Assembly (NCBI RefSeq): GCF_900187425.1
Contig: NZ_FYDJ01000005.1
Span: forward strand, 124,001-188,000
DNA from: Pseudomonas sp. Irchel s3h14
GTDB lineage: Bacteria; Pseudomonadota; Gammaproteobacteria; Pseudomonadales; Pseudomonadaceae
Direction of reading: 5' to 3'
DNA length: 64,000 bases
The position numbers and the translations under genes are program-made. Numbering within the stretch: position 1 is the first letter of the stretch; every line of letters starts with the position of its first letter. The notes beneath the pieces are model-generated. The model did not search any database. It was not told the origin of the DNA and saw nothing but the letters and a program-made list of their open reading frames with translations. Shown here piece by piece: positions 1 through 8,476 of the stretch.

Positions 1-620
1 TCGGATTCCGCCGGGTGGATATCGATTACATCACCACGGACCCGGAAGGTCGCACGGGCGAATTCCATGTCGTTGCGGGTGTATTGCAGGTCTGCCAAGC
101 GACGCAGCAACGCACGCTGATCGAGCTTGTCGCCGCGATCAACGTGCAGAACCATCTTCAAATAGGTTTCCGGGCTGCCCAGACCGTAGATGCACGACAC
201 CGTGGTGACGATGATCGCGTCTTTGCGTTCCAGCAGCGCCTTGGTCGCAGACAATCGCATCTGCTCGATGTGATCGTTGATCGAGGCATCTTTCTCGATG
301 AACGTATCCGATGACGGCACGTAGGCTTCGGGCTGGTAGTAGTCGTAGTACGAAACGAAGTATTCAACGGCGTTGTTCGGGAAGAACGCCTTGAACTCAC
401 CGTACAACTGCGCGGCCAGGGTCTTGTTCGGCGCCAGCACCAGGGTCGGACGCTGAACCTGGGCGATCACATTGGCGATGCTGAAGGTCTTGCCCGAGCC
501 GGTCACACCGAGCAACGTCTGGTGCGCCAGCCCGGCTTCGATGCCCTCGACCATCAGGCGGATGGCTTCCGGCTGATCGCCGGCGGGCTCGAAGCGGGTG
601 ACTAGCTGGAATTCAGACAT
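1..620 (-). CDS. uvrB: UvrABC excinuclease subunit B (3' end outside window)
   Basis: This is the N-terminal part of UvrB, the damage-verification helicase of nucleotide excision repair. It starts at the ATG at 620 (protein begins [20 protein letters not shown]) and runs off the left edge, so about 206 residues are visible. Walker A is GVTGSGKT at about residues 38-45, followed by the [14 protein letters not shown] segment. The aromatic-rich beta-hairpin ([12 protein letters not shown]) that clamps DNA is present. I saw no obvious LexA box upstream. The gene diverges from the aminotransferase at 958. Identification is secure; only the C-terminal helicase motifs cannot be checked. Confidence 0.97.
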   Translation of the reverse strand, partial: MSEFQLVTRFEPAGDQPEAIRLMVEGIEAGLAHQTLLGVTGSGKTFSIANVIAQVQRPTLVLAPNKTLAAQLYGEFKAFFPNNAVEYFVSYYDYYQPEAYVPSSDTFIEKDASINDHIEQMRLSATKALLERKDAIIVTTVSCIYGLGSPETYLKMVLHVDRGDKLDQRALLRRLADLQYTRNDMEFARATFRVRGDVIDIHPAES

Positions 621-957
621 GAAAAACCTCTGGGTTCGCGCCTGTCCGGGCGAACCGGGCAGCAACGGGAAAGACCGCAAACGACCGATGTCGCCCGAGG
701 AAAAAACTGGATTGTGCTCAATGTGGAGCCGATTGCCCGCGCTTTCAAGGCAAACGTCCTACATCGGGTAAAACCTTTGACGATGCCAATCGACTAACGG
801 TCGAGAAATAATCGGAAAAACTTACCGTAAAAGCCGAATCGTCTGTCGCCATCAATCGCAGATGGCCTCTATACTAGCTCCCCGTTTGTGCACCGCTCTA
901 GTGCATTCGGCTGGAGCGCGACACGTCCCTCCACTTTCCATTCAGAGCCGCCGCAAA
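621..957. promoter_or_regulatory. uvrB / aminotransferase divergent intergenic region
   Basis: A 337-base gap between two divergent genes. On the plus strand TATACT at 870-875 is a plausible -10 box for the aminotransferase, without a convincing -35. An open frame starting at 862 reads into the aminotransferase but lacks family similarity before residue 33, so the gene start is placed at 958. Nothing else recognisable. Confidence 0.4.
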
Positions 958-2154
958 ATGAGCCTGTTCTCCGCTGTCGAAATGGCACCACGCGATCCAA
1001 TCCTGGGCCTCAACGAAGCATTCAACGCCGACACCCGTACCAACAAGGTCAACCTGGGGGTCGGTGTTTACTGCAACGAGGAGGGGCGAATTCCACTCCT
1101 GCGCGCCGTTGTCGAAGCCGAGACGATTCGCGTCGCTCAACACGCTTCCCGTGGCTACTTGCCAATCGACGGCATCGCCGCCTACGACCAGGCTGTGCAG
1201 AAATTGCTGTTTGGCAATGACTCGCCACTGATCGCCGCTGGCCGCGTCATCACCACCCAGGCCGTTGGCGGTACTGGCGCGCTGAAAATCGGTGCCGACT
1301 TCCTCAAGCAATTGCTGCCGAACGCTGTCGTGGCGATCAGCGACCCGAGCTGGGAAAACCACCGCGCTCTGTTCGAAACAGCCGGTTTCCCGGTGCAGAA
1401 CTATCGCTACTACGACGCCGCGACCCACGACGTGAACCGTGTTGGCTTGCTGGAAGACTTGAACGCCCTGCCGTCCGGCTCCATCGTTGTCCTGCACGCT
1501 TGCTGCCACAACCCGACCGGCGTGGACCTGAGCCCGGCGGACTGGAACAACGTCCTGGACGTGGTTAAAGCCAAAGGTCACGTACCGTTCCTCGACATGG
1601 CCTACCAGGGCTTTGGCGATGGCATCGACGAAGACGCCGCGGCTGTACGTCTGTTCGCTGAGTCGGGCCTGACCTTCTTCGTCTCCAGCTCGTTCTCCAA
1701 ATCCTTCTCGTTGTATGGCGAGCGCGTGGGCGCCCTGTCGATCGTCAGCGAATCGAAAGAAGAAAGCGCGCGCGTGCTGTCGCAAGTCAAACGCGTGATC
1801 CGCACCAACTACTCCAACCCGCCGACCCACGGCGCAAGCATCGTCGCCGCTGTACTGAACAGCCCGGAACTGCGCGCTCAGTGGGAAGAAGAACTGGCTG
1901 AAATGCGTCTGCGGATTCGCGGCATGCGCATTCAGATGGTCGACCTGCTGGCGAAAAACGCCCCGCAGCGCGACTTCAGCTTCGTCGGTCGTCAGCGTGG
2001 CATGTTCTCCTACTCCGGCCTGACGGTTGAGCAAGTGACCCGCCTGCGCAGCGAGTTCGGTATCTACGCCCTGGACACCGGCCGCATCTGCGTGGCCGCT
2101 TTGAACCAGAGCAACATCGATGTTGTGACCAAGGCCATCGTTGCGGTGATCTGA
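958..2154 (+). CDS. Aspartate/aromatic amino acid aminotransferase (class I PLP)
   Basis: This is a fold-type I PLP aminotransferase of 398 residues, the usual length for the AspC/TyrB family. It transfers amino groups between aspartate or aromatic amino acids and 2-oxo acids. The start at 958 is chosen because the product then begins MSLFSAVEMAPRDPILGLNE, the normal family N-terminus; the longer frame from 862 adds 32 unrelated residues. Visible motifs are LGVGVYCNEEG near the N-terminus, the HACCHNPTGVDL segment, the PLP lysine in SSSFSKSFSLYGER, and the C-terminal arginine in GRICVAALN. The gene next to uvrB in P. aeruginosa is the same type of aminotransferase. Substrate preference cannot be read from sequence. 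Confidence 0.9.
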   Translation: MSLFSAVEMAPRDPILGLNEAFNADTRTNKVNLGVGVYCNEEGRIPLLRAVVEAETIRVAQHASRGYLPIDGIAAYDQAVQKLLFGNDSPLIAAGRVITTQAVGGTGALKIGADFLKQLLPNAVVAISDPSWENHRALFETAGFPVQNYRYYDAATHDVNRVGLLEDLNALPSGSIVVLHACCHNPTGVDLSPADWNNVLDVVKAKGHVPFLDMAYQGFGDGIDEDAAAVRLFAESGLTFFVSSSFSKSFSLYGERVGALSIVSESKEESARVLSQVKRVIRTNYSNPPTHGASIVAAVLNSPELRAQWEEELAEMRLRIRGMRIQMVDLLAKNAPQRDFSFVGRQRGMFSYSGLTVEQVTRLRSEFGIYALDTGRICVAALNQSNIDVVTKAIVAVI

Positions 2155-2167
2155 GTCGTCGAGCGGT

Positions 2168-2203
2168 AAAAAAACGGGACGCCAGTTGGCTTCCCGTTTT
2201 TTA
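2168..2203 (+). terminator. Rho-independent terminator of the aminotransferase gene
   Basis: AAAACGGGA and TCCCGTTTT bracket an inner GCC/GGC stem and are followed by a T run, 14 bases past the stop codon. Confidence 0.85.
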
Positions 2204-2263
2204 TTTGCCCCAGATAATTCTCAACGCGCCAACCAAGCCCTCTAGACTGCACACATATCAAAA

Positions 2264-2356
2264 ATGTGGGAGCGGGCTTGCTCGCGAAGACGGCAGTACA
2301 TTCGATGCTGATGCAAGCTGACCCACCGCTTTCGCGAGCAAGCCCGCTCCCACAGG
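2264..2356. repeat. REP doublet (REPIN) in inverted orientation
   Basis: TGTGGGAGCGGGCTTGCTCG at 2264 onward is repeated in inverse complement at about 2330-2356, separated by about 40 bases. Each half is the familiar P. fluorescens REP palindrome, and the pair can fold into one long hairpin. Such REPINs are spread by RAYT transposases; none is encoded in this window. It lies between the terminator of the aminotransferase gene and a small membrane-protein gene. Confidence 0.9.
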
Positions 2357-2393
2357 TTTTTGTGTACATCCAAGATTTCTGACGAGAATTCAA

Positions 2394-2594
2394 ATGAAAA
2401 ACGATGACCTACGCGCCGACCGCGATGAGCTGGACCACTTCGTGCCTCGCACCCCGGCCAAACGCAGTAACAACCTGGTGATGCAAGTCGCTGCCGGCGT
2501 GTTTCTCGGCGGCCTGGCCTTGTGGCTGGTGCAGTTGGCCGCAACGATGCTGTACGCCAAACTGATGCTCGCCACCGTCACCTTCGGCGGTTAG
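2394..2594 (+). CDS. Small single-pass membrane protein, unknown function
   Basis: A 66-residue protein with a charged, soluble N-terminus (MKNDDLRADRDELDHFVPR) and one hydrophobic segment at about residues 30-58 (VAAGVFLGGLALWLVQLAA), so it probably sits in the inner membrane with the N-terminus in the cytoplasm. It has no catalytic motif. The 3' end overlaps the convergent gene at 2591 by four bases. I do not recognise a named family; it resembles short conserved pseudomonad proteins. Confidence 0.6.
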   Translation: MKNDDLRADRDELDHFVPRTPAKRSNNLVMQVAAGVFLGGLALWLVQLAATMLYAKLMLATVTFGG

Positions 2595-2821
2595 GCCAGT
2601 TCGGTTGCGCGCTGGCTGGCTGCGTCGTCATAGGCGACGTAGAGCGATTCGGCGACCTGGCTTTTGATGGCCTTGGTGCTTTCCAGGCCCAATACAAAAC
2701 CTTCCGCCTTGCCACCGGCACGGTTCAATTCATCAGCGGTGCTGGCCTGAGTGATTGCGTCGAACAGTTTTTCGGCGTGAGGGCCTACGCCTTTGGGCAG
2801 GCTGATCTGAGCGATGCTCAT
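2591..2821 (-). CDS. Small conserved hypothetical protein
   Basis: A 76-residue soluble protein starting MSIAQISLPKGVGPHAEKLF. I chose the ATG at 2821 over the upstream frame to 3043 because the upstream part is basic and low in structure. The sequence is helical (FDAITQASTADELNRAGGKA) with no signal peptide. It lies just upstream of tRNA-Asn on the other strand and converges with the membrane-protein gene. Function unknown. Confidence 0.5.
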   Translation of the reverse strand: MSIAQISLPKGVGPHAEKLFDAITQASTADELNRAGGKAEGFVLGLESTKAIKSQVAESLYVAYDDAASQRATELA

Positions 2822-3048
2822 GCGAACACCCCGTTGTGGCGAGGTGTGCTGGTTGGGTGATTCATGGCGCGTACCTTTTCGGCGAATGGCCGGCAGCGCG
2901 TGTAACCACTTCCGGGCGGCCATGGTAGACCTCTGAGGCGATTCTGGTAACCGCCCACGGTCGATAAACCACCGTCCGTCCTCACGAACCCGCCAAGTTG
3001 TTAACAGGTGCTTGACTTCTCTTTTTGAATCAGTAACATACACGTCAT

Positions 3049-3124
<76 letters not shown>

Positions 3125-3167
3125 GACAAGGTTCCAGAGAAAGCTTCTAAAATCTCTGAAACCACCG

Positions 3168-3194
3168 AAAACCCGCCTTCTGGCGGGTTTTTTT
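3168..3194 (+). terminator. Terminator after tRNA-Asn
   Basis: AACCCGCC-TTCT-GGCGGGTT hairpin followed by a T run, about 45 bases past the tRNA. Confidence 0.85.
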
Positions 3195-3387
3195 CGTTTT
3201 GGCCCTCCGTCGGATTCCGGTGGGCCAGGGTTCAACGACGCGCGGCAGATAGCCCGCCAAACACCATTCTTCCCTGGAGCCAGTTGGCCGGAGCCTCGAA
3301 GGGCGCAGCGGGATCAAACTGCTGCGTAATCCGGGCCAACGAGCTCATATCGACTTTTCTTTTTGAGACGATCCAGGCACGCAGGTA

Positions 3388-6300
3388 TCAAGCAACATGA
3401 GTGTTCGCTGCAAGCTCATGCGCGAGCTCAGGCTTGATCTTGAACCAGAGGGCGTACATCGCTGGCAGGAACACCAGGGTCAGCACGGTGCCGGCAAACG
3501 TACCTCCAATCAGGGTGTAGGCCAGCGTTCCCCAGAACACCGAATGGGTCAGCGGAATGAACGCCAGCATCGCCGCCAACGCCGTGAGAATCACGGGCCT
3601 CGCGCGCTGCACAGTGGCTTCGACCACGGCGTTGTAAGGCGACAGGCCGGCTTGCTTATTGGAGTGAATCTGGCCAATGAGGATCAGCGTGTTACGCATC
3701 AGAATCCCTGACAAGGCAATCAATCCCACCAAGGCGTTGATCCCGAACGGCTGCTGAAACAGCAGCAGAATTGGCACCACACCAATCAGGCCCAAAGGCG
3801 CGGTGGCGAACACCATCATCATTGCCGACATCGAGCGCACCTGAATGATGATGGTCAGCAACATCAGCGCAATCATGATCGGGAACAACGGTAGCAATGC
3901 CTTGTTTGCTTTACCCGACTCCTCGATCGCGCCGGCAAACTCAATGCGGTAGCCCGCCGGCAGTTTTTCGATGATGGGCTGCAACTGCGCTATCAAGGCG
4001 TTGGAGACATCGGGTGGCTGAAGACCTTCAGCCACGTCACCGCGCACGGTTATTGTCGGCGTACGATCACGACGTCGCAGGATGGGCTCTTCCATGCGCA
4101 CATCCACCGCCCCTACCTGGGACAGCGAAACGCGCTGGCCTTGGGCGCCGGTCAGCGTGAAGGCGGCAATTTTCGACGGATCCAGACGCGTTTCGCCCGC
4201 TGAGCGAGCCACCACCTGAACCGAGCGAATGTCCTCACGCACCTCGGTGACAGGCACCCCCGTAAGCAGGAATTGCAGCTGTTGCGCGACATCGGTCGAG
4301 GTCAAGCCGAATGCCTGCAGGCGATCCTGATCCAGCGTGAGATGAAGTGCCAGCGCGCGCTCGCCCAAGTCGGTGTTGACGGTCCTCATCATGGGGCTGG
4401 CGGTCATGACCTCACGCACCTGCGCGGCGATATCTCGTAACACCGCGGGGTCGGCGCCCATCACCCGGAAGGCCACCGGATACGGTGAATAAGGACCAAA
4501 TACCAACTGCGTCACCCGCATCCGAGCTTCAGGCGCCAAGCCATCGGCCGCGGCTTGTCTGAGGCGGAGCTTGAGCGCCTCACGCTCTTGCTGATTCGCG
4601 GTCAGGACGACGATTTTTGCGAAGGATGGATCGGGCAGTTCAGGGGCCATCGCCAAGTAGAAGCGCGGTGCGCCCTGGCCAATGTAAGCGGTGACGATCT
4701 TGGCCTCCGGCTGCTGAGCCAACCACGCCTCGACCTTGGCCGCCGCCACATCAGTCTGTTCGATAGAGGTGCCGTAAGGCATCTGCACCTCAACCAGCAC
4801 CTCAGGACGGTCGGACGTTGGGAAGAACTGCTTGTTGACCACGCCCATGCCCAGAATCGCAACAACGAACAAGCCCACGACGGATGTCGCCACCAGGCCT
4901 TTACGGCGGATCACACTGCCCAGCAGGCGCCTGAAACGCTGGTAGTTCGGCGTACCGTAAATCGCCGTATGCCCGCCTTCAGGCACCTTGATCTGCGGCA
5001 GCAGTTTGACGCCCAGGTAAGGTGTAAACACCACGGCCACCACCCAGGAAGTGATCAGCGCAATGCCAACGATCCAGAACATGTTCGCGGTGTACTCACC
5101 AGCGGTCGACTTGGCAAAACCGTTGGGCATAAAGCCGATCGCCGTCACCAACGTCCCCGACAACATCGGCGCGGCCGTGTGGCTCCAGGCATAGGCGGAG
5201 GCCTTGATTCGGTCGTAGCCCTCCTCCATCTTCACCACCATCATTTCAATGGCAATGATTGCATCGTCCACCAGCAGCCCCAGCGCCAGAATCAACGAGC
5301 CCAGGGTAATTCGATCGAAGTCTTTGCCCGTGGCCGCCATGACAATGAACACGGCCGCCAGGGTCAGCGGCACCGCCGCGGCAACCACAACGCCAACACG
5401 CCAGCCCATGCTGAGAAAACACACCAGCAGCACCACGCCCAAGGCAGCAAAAAACTTCACCATGAACTCATTGACGGATGCGTCAATATTCACCGCCTGA
5501 TCCGTGACCTTGGTCAGGCTCATGCCCAAAGGCATCTGCTCGTTGATCGCTGTCGCCTCAGCCTCCAGCGACTTCCCCAGGTCCAGACCGTTCCAGCCAT
5601 CGCGCATGACCACGCCGAGCAACAATGCGGGCTCGCCGTTGTTGCGCACCAAGAATGTCGCGGGGTCCTCATAACCGCGCTTGACCTCAGCCACATCGGA
5701 CAACTTGAGGGTTCTGCCCTGCACCGTCAGTGGGGTATTACGAATCTTCTGCAGGTCATCAAACGCGCCATCCAGGCGGATGAAAACCTGCGGGCCCTTC
5801 GCTTCAACTGAGCCGGCCGGCGTTATCATGTTCTGCGTGTTCAACGCACTGAAGATGTCTCGTGCGGAAATGCCCAGTGTCGCCAAACGCTCGTAGGACA
5901 GCTCGACAAAAATGCGCTCGGCCTGTTCACCGATGATGTTGACCTTCTTCACACCCGCCACATGCAGCAGACGCTGGCGCAAGCTCTCGGCTTCGCGCAC
6001 CAACAGACGTTGGGGCTCGCCCTTGGCCTTGAGCGCATAGAGCGCGAAGGTGACATCGGAATACTCATCATTGACCATCGGGCCGATCACCCCAGACGGC
6101 AACCCCTTCTGCTCATCCAGGATTTTCTTGCGCGCCTGGTAAAACTCCTCCTGGACGGCTGAGGGTGGCGTGCTATCGAGCAGATAAACCGTGGTGAATG
6201 CCAAGCCGGGCCGGGTAAAGGTCTCGGTCCGATCGTACCAACGCAGTTCCTGCATGCGTTTTTCCAGCTTTTCTACCACCTGGTCTTGCATCTCCTGGGC

Positions 6301-6474
6301 CGTCGCCCCTGGCCAGGCAGATACCACCGTCATTTGTTTAATGGTGAAAGCGGGGTCTTCCGCACGCCCCAGTTTGAAGAAGGCGTACAACCCACCCACA
6401 GAAATCAGCAGGATCAAAAACAGGGTGATTGAGCGCTCGCGCACGGCCAGCGCCGAAAGATTGAAGCCGCTCAT
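3388..6474 (-). CDS. RND efflux pump, inner-membrane transporter subunit
   Basis: This is a 1028-residue AcrB/MexB-type proton-driven exporter, normal for the HAE1/AcrB superfamily. The start MSGFNLSALAVRERSITLFL gives TM1 at residues 14-33; a large periplasmic domain follows, then TM2-6 with the paired aspartates of the proton relay in LGLLVDDAIIAIE. A second periplasmic domain and TM8-12 (ALMLLTIIIQVRSMSAMMMV onward) complete the duplicated topology. It is translated with the adaptor upstream: their ends overlap by ATGA at 6471-6474. The outer-membrane channel is encoded divergently at 8477. The clade resembles less-studied pumps rather than MexB itself, so I give no symbol and no substrate. 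Confidence 0.95.
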   Translation of the reverse strand: MSGFNLSALAVRERSITLFLILLISVGGLYAFFKLGRAEDPAFTIKQMTVVSAWPGATAQEMQDQVVEKLEKRMQELRWYDRTETFTRPGLAFTTVYLLDSTPPSAVQEEFYQARKKILDEQKGLPSGVIGPMVNDEYSDVTFALYALKAKGEPQRLLVREAESLRQRLLHVAGVKKVNIIGEQAERIFVELSYERLATLGISARDIFSALNTQNMITPAGSVEAKGPQVFIRLDGAFDDLQKIRNTPLTVQGRTLKLSDVAEVKRGYEDPATFLVRNNGEPALLLGVVMRDGWNGLDLGKSLEAEATAINEQMPLGMSLTKVTDQAVNIDASVNEFMVKFFAALGVVLLVCFLSMGWRVGVVVAAAVPLTLAAVFIVMAATGKDFDRITLGSLILALGLLVDDAIIAIEMMVVKMEEGYDRIKASAYAWSHTAAPMLSGTLVTAIGFMPNGFAKSTAGEYTANMFWIVGIALITSWVVAVVFTPYLGVKLLPQIKVPEGGHTAIYGTPNYQRFRRLLGSVIRRKGLVATSVVGLFVVAILGMGVVNKQFFPTSDRPEVLVEVQMPYGTSIEQTDVAAAKVEAWLAQQPEAKIVTAYIGQGAPRFYLAMAPELPDPSFAKIVVLTANQQEREALKLRLRQAAADGLAPEARMRVTQLVFGPYSPYPVAFRVMGADPAVLRDIAAQVREVMTASPMMRTVNTDLGERALALHLTLDQDRLQAFGLTSTDVAQQLQFLLTGVPVTEVREDIRSVQVVARSAGETRLDPSKIAAFTLTGAQGQRVSLSQVGAVDVRMEEPILRRRDRTPTITVRGDVAEGLQPPDVSNALIAQLQPIIEKLPAGYRIEFAGAIEESGKANKALLPLFPIMIALMLLTIIIQVRSMSAMMMVFATAPLGLIGVVPILLLFQQPFGINALVGLIALSGILMRNTLILIGQIHSNKQAGLSPYNAVVEATVQRARPVILTALAAMLAFIPLTHSVFWGTLAYTLIGGTFAGTVLTLVFLPAMYALWFKIKPELAHELAANTHVA

Positions 6475-7592
6475 CGACTCACCTCAACCACCGTTTTTTG
6501 CGTGGCATCGGCAAGTTCAGTCCTGACCTTCTCTCCCTCATTCAATAAGTGCGCACCCAATGCGACGACACGATCACCCACTTGGAGATCACCCGTCACG
6601 CGCACGCTGGCCTCGTTATTCAGGCTGCGAACCTTGACCGGGCGCCACGCCACCTGCTCAGGTTCCCCGCCCACCACCCAGACACCCGGGCCTCTACCCG
6701 CGTCGTAGAGGGCCCCCATGGGCACCTGTAATTCCTTGGCATCAGCAACATCCGTGTCAGCGATAACCACTGAGATCGTCGAACCCAGGGTGGCGTTGGA
6801 GAGCGCCCCCTCCAGCACATAACGCGCTTCAAACGTTCGGGTCTGTCGGTCGGCAGAGTCGGACAACTGGCGTAAACGCGCTTTACCTGCAGTCTGGTGC
6901 TGGCCGTATAGCTCAACCGTCGCCGCCGAGCCCAACGCAGGACGTAACGTCTCGGGCAACTGGATCACCGCCTCGCGCTGCCCTGAGTGGGCAACACGCA
7001 CCACCACCTGACCTGCGCCAACCACCTGCCCCGGCTCCGCCAAGGTATCCACTACCACCCCGTCAGCATCCGCCAGCAACGTCGAATAACCGGTCGCGTT
7101 TTTCGCCACATCAGCCTGGGCCTGGGCAGCGTTTAACTGAGCTTTCGCCGAGTCGGCAGCTGCTTTGAACCCTGCGTAAGCTGAAGCAGATACCGCTCCG
7201 ACGGACACCAGATCACGGTAGCGAAGCTCATCATCGGAGGCCTGCCGGGCTCGGGCCATGGCAGCCAGCACCGCTTCCTGCTGCGCCCTCGCGGTCAGCG
7301 TCAGGTCGTTGGCATCGATGCGCATGAGTGGCTGCCCACGTTTGACACTCTGCCCAGAGTCCACCAAGCGCTCCAAGACTTTCCCTGGCACCCGAAAACC
7401 GAGATCGCTCTGAACTCGAGCCGCGACGATACCAGTGAATACCCGTGCCGCAGGCGCGGAGGGTTGAACCACGCCGATGCGCACCAAGGGCACTTGAAGG
7501 CGAGGATCGGCAGGCGTGGCCTCGTTGCAGGCCGCCAAGGCAAATGGCAACAAAACAATGAAAATGAGTGACATGCGATGGCGCTGGATCAT
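6471..7592 (-). CDS. RND efflux periplasmic adaptor (membrane fusion) lipoprotein
   Basis: A 373-residue adaptor that links the RND pump to the outer-membrane channel. The N-terminus is a lipoprotein signal with lipobox LAAC (cysteine about residue 22). Next come the lipoyl half-motif (VQSDLGFRVPGKVLERLVDS), a coiled-coil hairpin (about residues 95-165, rich in Ala and Gln), the second lipoyl half (GVVVDTLAEPGQVVGAGQVV) and beta-barrel and membrane-proximal domains. It is the first gene of the adaptor-pump operon. Its leader carries the inverted repeat at 7631-7654 over a TTGACA -35 box, so it is probably TetR-repressed. Confidence 0.93.
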   Translation of the reverse strand: MIQRHRMSLIFIVLLPFALAACNEATPADPRLQVPLVRIGVVQPSAPAARVFTGIVAARVQSDLGFRVPGKVLERLVDSGQSVKRGQPLMRIDANDLTLTARAQQEAVLAAMARARQASDDELRYRDLVSVGAVSASAYAGFKAAADSAKAQLNAAQAQADVAKNATGYSTLLADADGVVVDTLAEPGQVVGAGQVVVRVAHSGQREAVIQLPETLRPALGSAATVELYGQHQTAGKARLRQLSDSADRQTRTFEARYVLEGALSNATLGSTISVVIADTDVADAKELQVPMGALYDAGRGPGVWVVGGEPEQVAWRPVKVRSLNNEASVRVTGDLQVGDRVVALGAHLLNEGEKVRTELADATQKTVVEVSR

Positions 7593-7630
7593 AAAGACCT
7601 CTCGGTAGCGGATGCACCATGCTTATCCAA

Positions 7631-7654
7631 GTGACCATTTCTGTCAATAGTCAC
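7631..7654. promoter_or_regulatory. Candidate TetR operator in the adaptor-pump promoter
   Basis: GTGAC-N14-GTCAC. The minus-strand -35 hexamer TTGACA (complement of 7642-7647) lies inside it, about 50 bases before the adaptor ATG. The same arms and the same spacing recur at 8429-8452 in the regulator/channel intergenic region. Confidence 0.7.
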
Positions 7655-7769
7655 TACCGAGGCGAATGAACATCGCCCACTTGATCAGGGCAAAGCAAAG
7701 AGGCTTGATATCCAGTTTTTTCAGGCGCACACGCTGGTACGGATGCGCAGCGCATCCGTCAGCAGACGT

Positions 7770-8390
7770 TTAAGGCATCAGGCTGCGCAGAACAAGATTG
7801 GAGATGAGAGAAGGGGCTTCTTCAACAAAATCGAGGTTGTACTGCAATAGCAGAGGATTGATGAAGGGCCGCAGAGCGAGATGAATCGCCTCTACCGTCT
7901 CGTCCAGCGGTGTCTTGCGTTCAAACTCGCCGAGCTCTCGCCCCTCACGCACGATTTGCAACACGAAGCTCTTGATCTGAGCGTCATAGACTTGTGAGCT
8001 CGGCCATCGCTCCGACGCGGAGAACGCTGCGATGTCGTAGAGTTTACGGTCGTTAAAGAACAGGCTCACACCTGTAGCGATTAAGGTTTTGACCAATCGC
8101 CGAAAACGCTCAGTCTGCGAGATGCCGTCTGCATTGATGGCCTGCTCCACAGCTGCAACGATTTCCGTCAGGCAATTGGTACAGATAGCGTTACCAATCG
8201 CCTGCTTGGATTCAAAGAACTTGTAGATGTAAGCCTTGGAAAAACCGATGGCCTTGGCTAGGTCAGAAACCGTTGTCTTGCCGTAACCGTACTGACTGAA
8301 ATGCTCGTTGGCCGCCGCGACAATCTGGTCTCGGATGTCGTGATCGGCTGGGCCACGGGCGCTGGGCGAAGAAACTGATGGCTGATTCAT
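7770..8390 (-). CDS. TetR-family repressor of the efflux module
   Basis: A 206-residue regulator. The helix-turn-helix is at about residues 20-66 (DQIVAAANEHFSQYGYGKTT, then VSDLAKAIGFSKAYIYKFFE), typical of TetR. The rest is an all-helical ligand and dimer domain of AefR/EmhR-like length. It sits between the adaptor-pump operon (same strand, its own short intergenic of 177 bases) and the divergent channel gene, the usual place for a local efflux repressor. The two GTGAC-N14-GTCAC repeats are its likely sites. The inducer is unknown. Confidence 0.9.
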   Translation of the reverse strand: MNQPSVSSPSARGPADHDIRDQIVAAANEHFSQYGYGKTTVSDLAKAIGFSKAYIYKFFESKQAIGNAICTNCLTEIVAAVEQAINADGISQTERFRRLVKTLIATGVSLFFNDRKLYDIAAFSASERWPSSQVYDAQIKSFVLQIVREGRELGEFERKTPLDETVEAIHLALRPFINPLLLQYNLDFVEEAPSLISNLVLRSLMP

Positions 8391-8418
8391 GCGAGCAGCT
8401 TACTCATCCCAAAGGTGG

Positions 8419-8452
8419 TTGACAACTTGTGACCAAATTGTAATATCGTCAC
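8419..8452 (+). promoter_or_regulatory. Channel-gene promoter with overlapping TetR operator
   Basis: TTGACA at 8419-8424, a 16-base spacer, then TAATAT at 8441-8446. GTGAC (8429-8433) and GTCAC (8448-8452) flank the -10 box with 14 bases between them, so a bound dimer would block RNA polymerase. The intergenic region is only 86 bases and also serves the divergent TetR gene. Confidence 0.8.
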
Positions 8453-8476
8453 GAACCGACCCTTCGCAGGTACCGC

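Noticed and set aside
898..2034. Long minus-strand frame of 378 codons
   Set aside because: It is the antisense shadow of the aminotransferase; composition is that of a high-GC mirror frame with no domain pattern.
4555..5811. 418-codon plus-strand frame
   Set aside because: Antisense to the RND pump gene, His/Arg/Gln-rich mirror product, no ribosome site.
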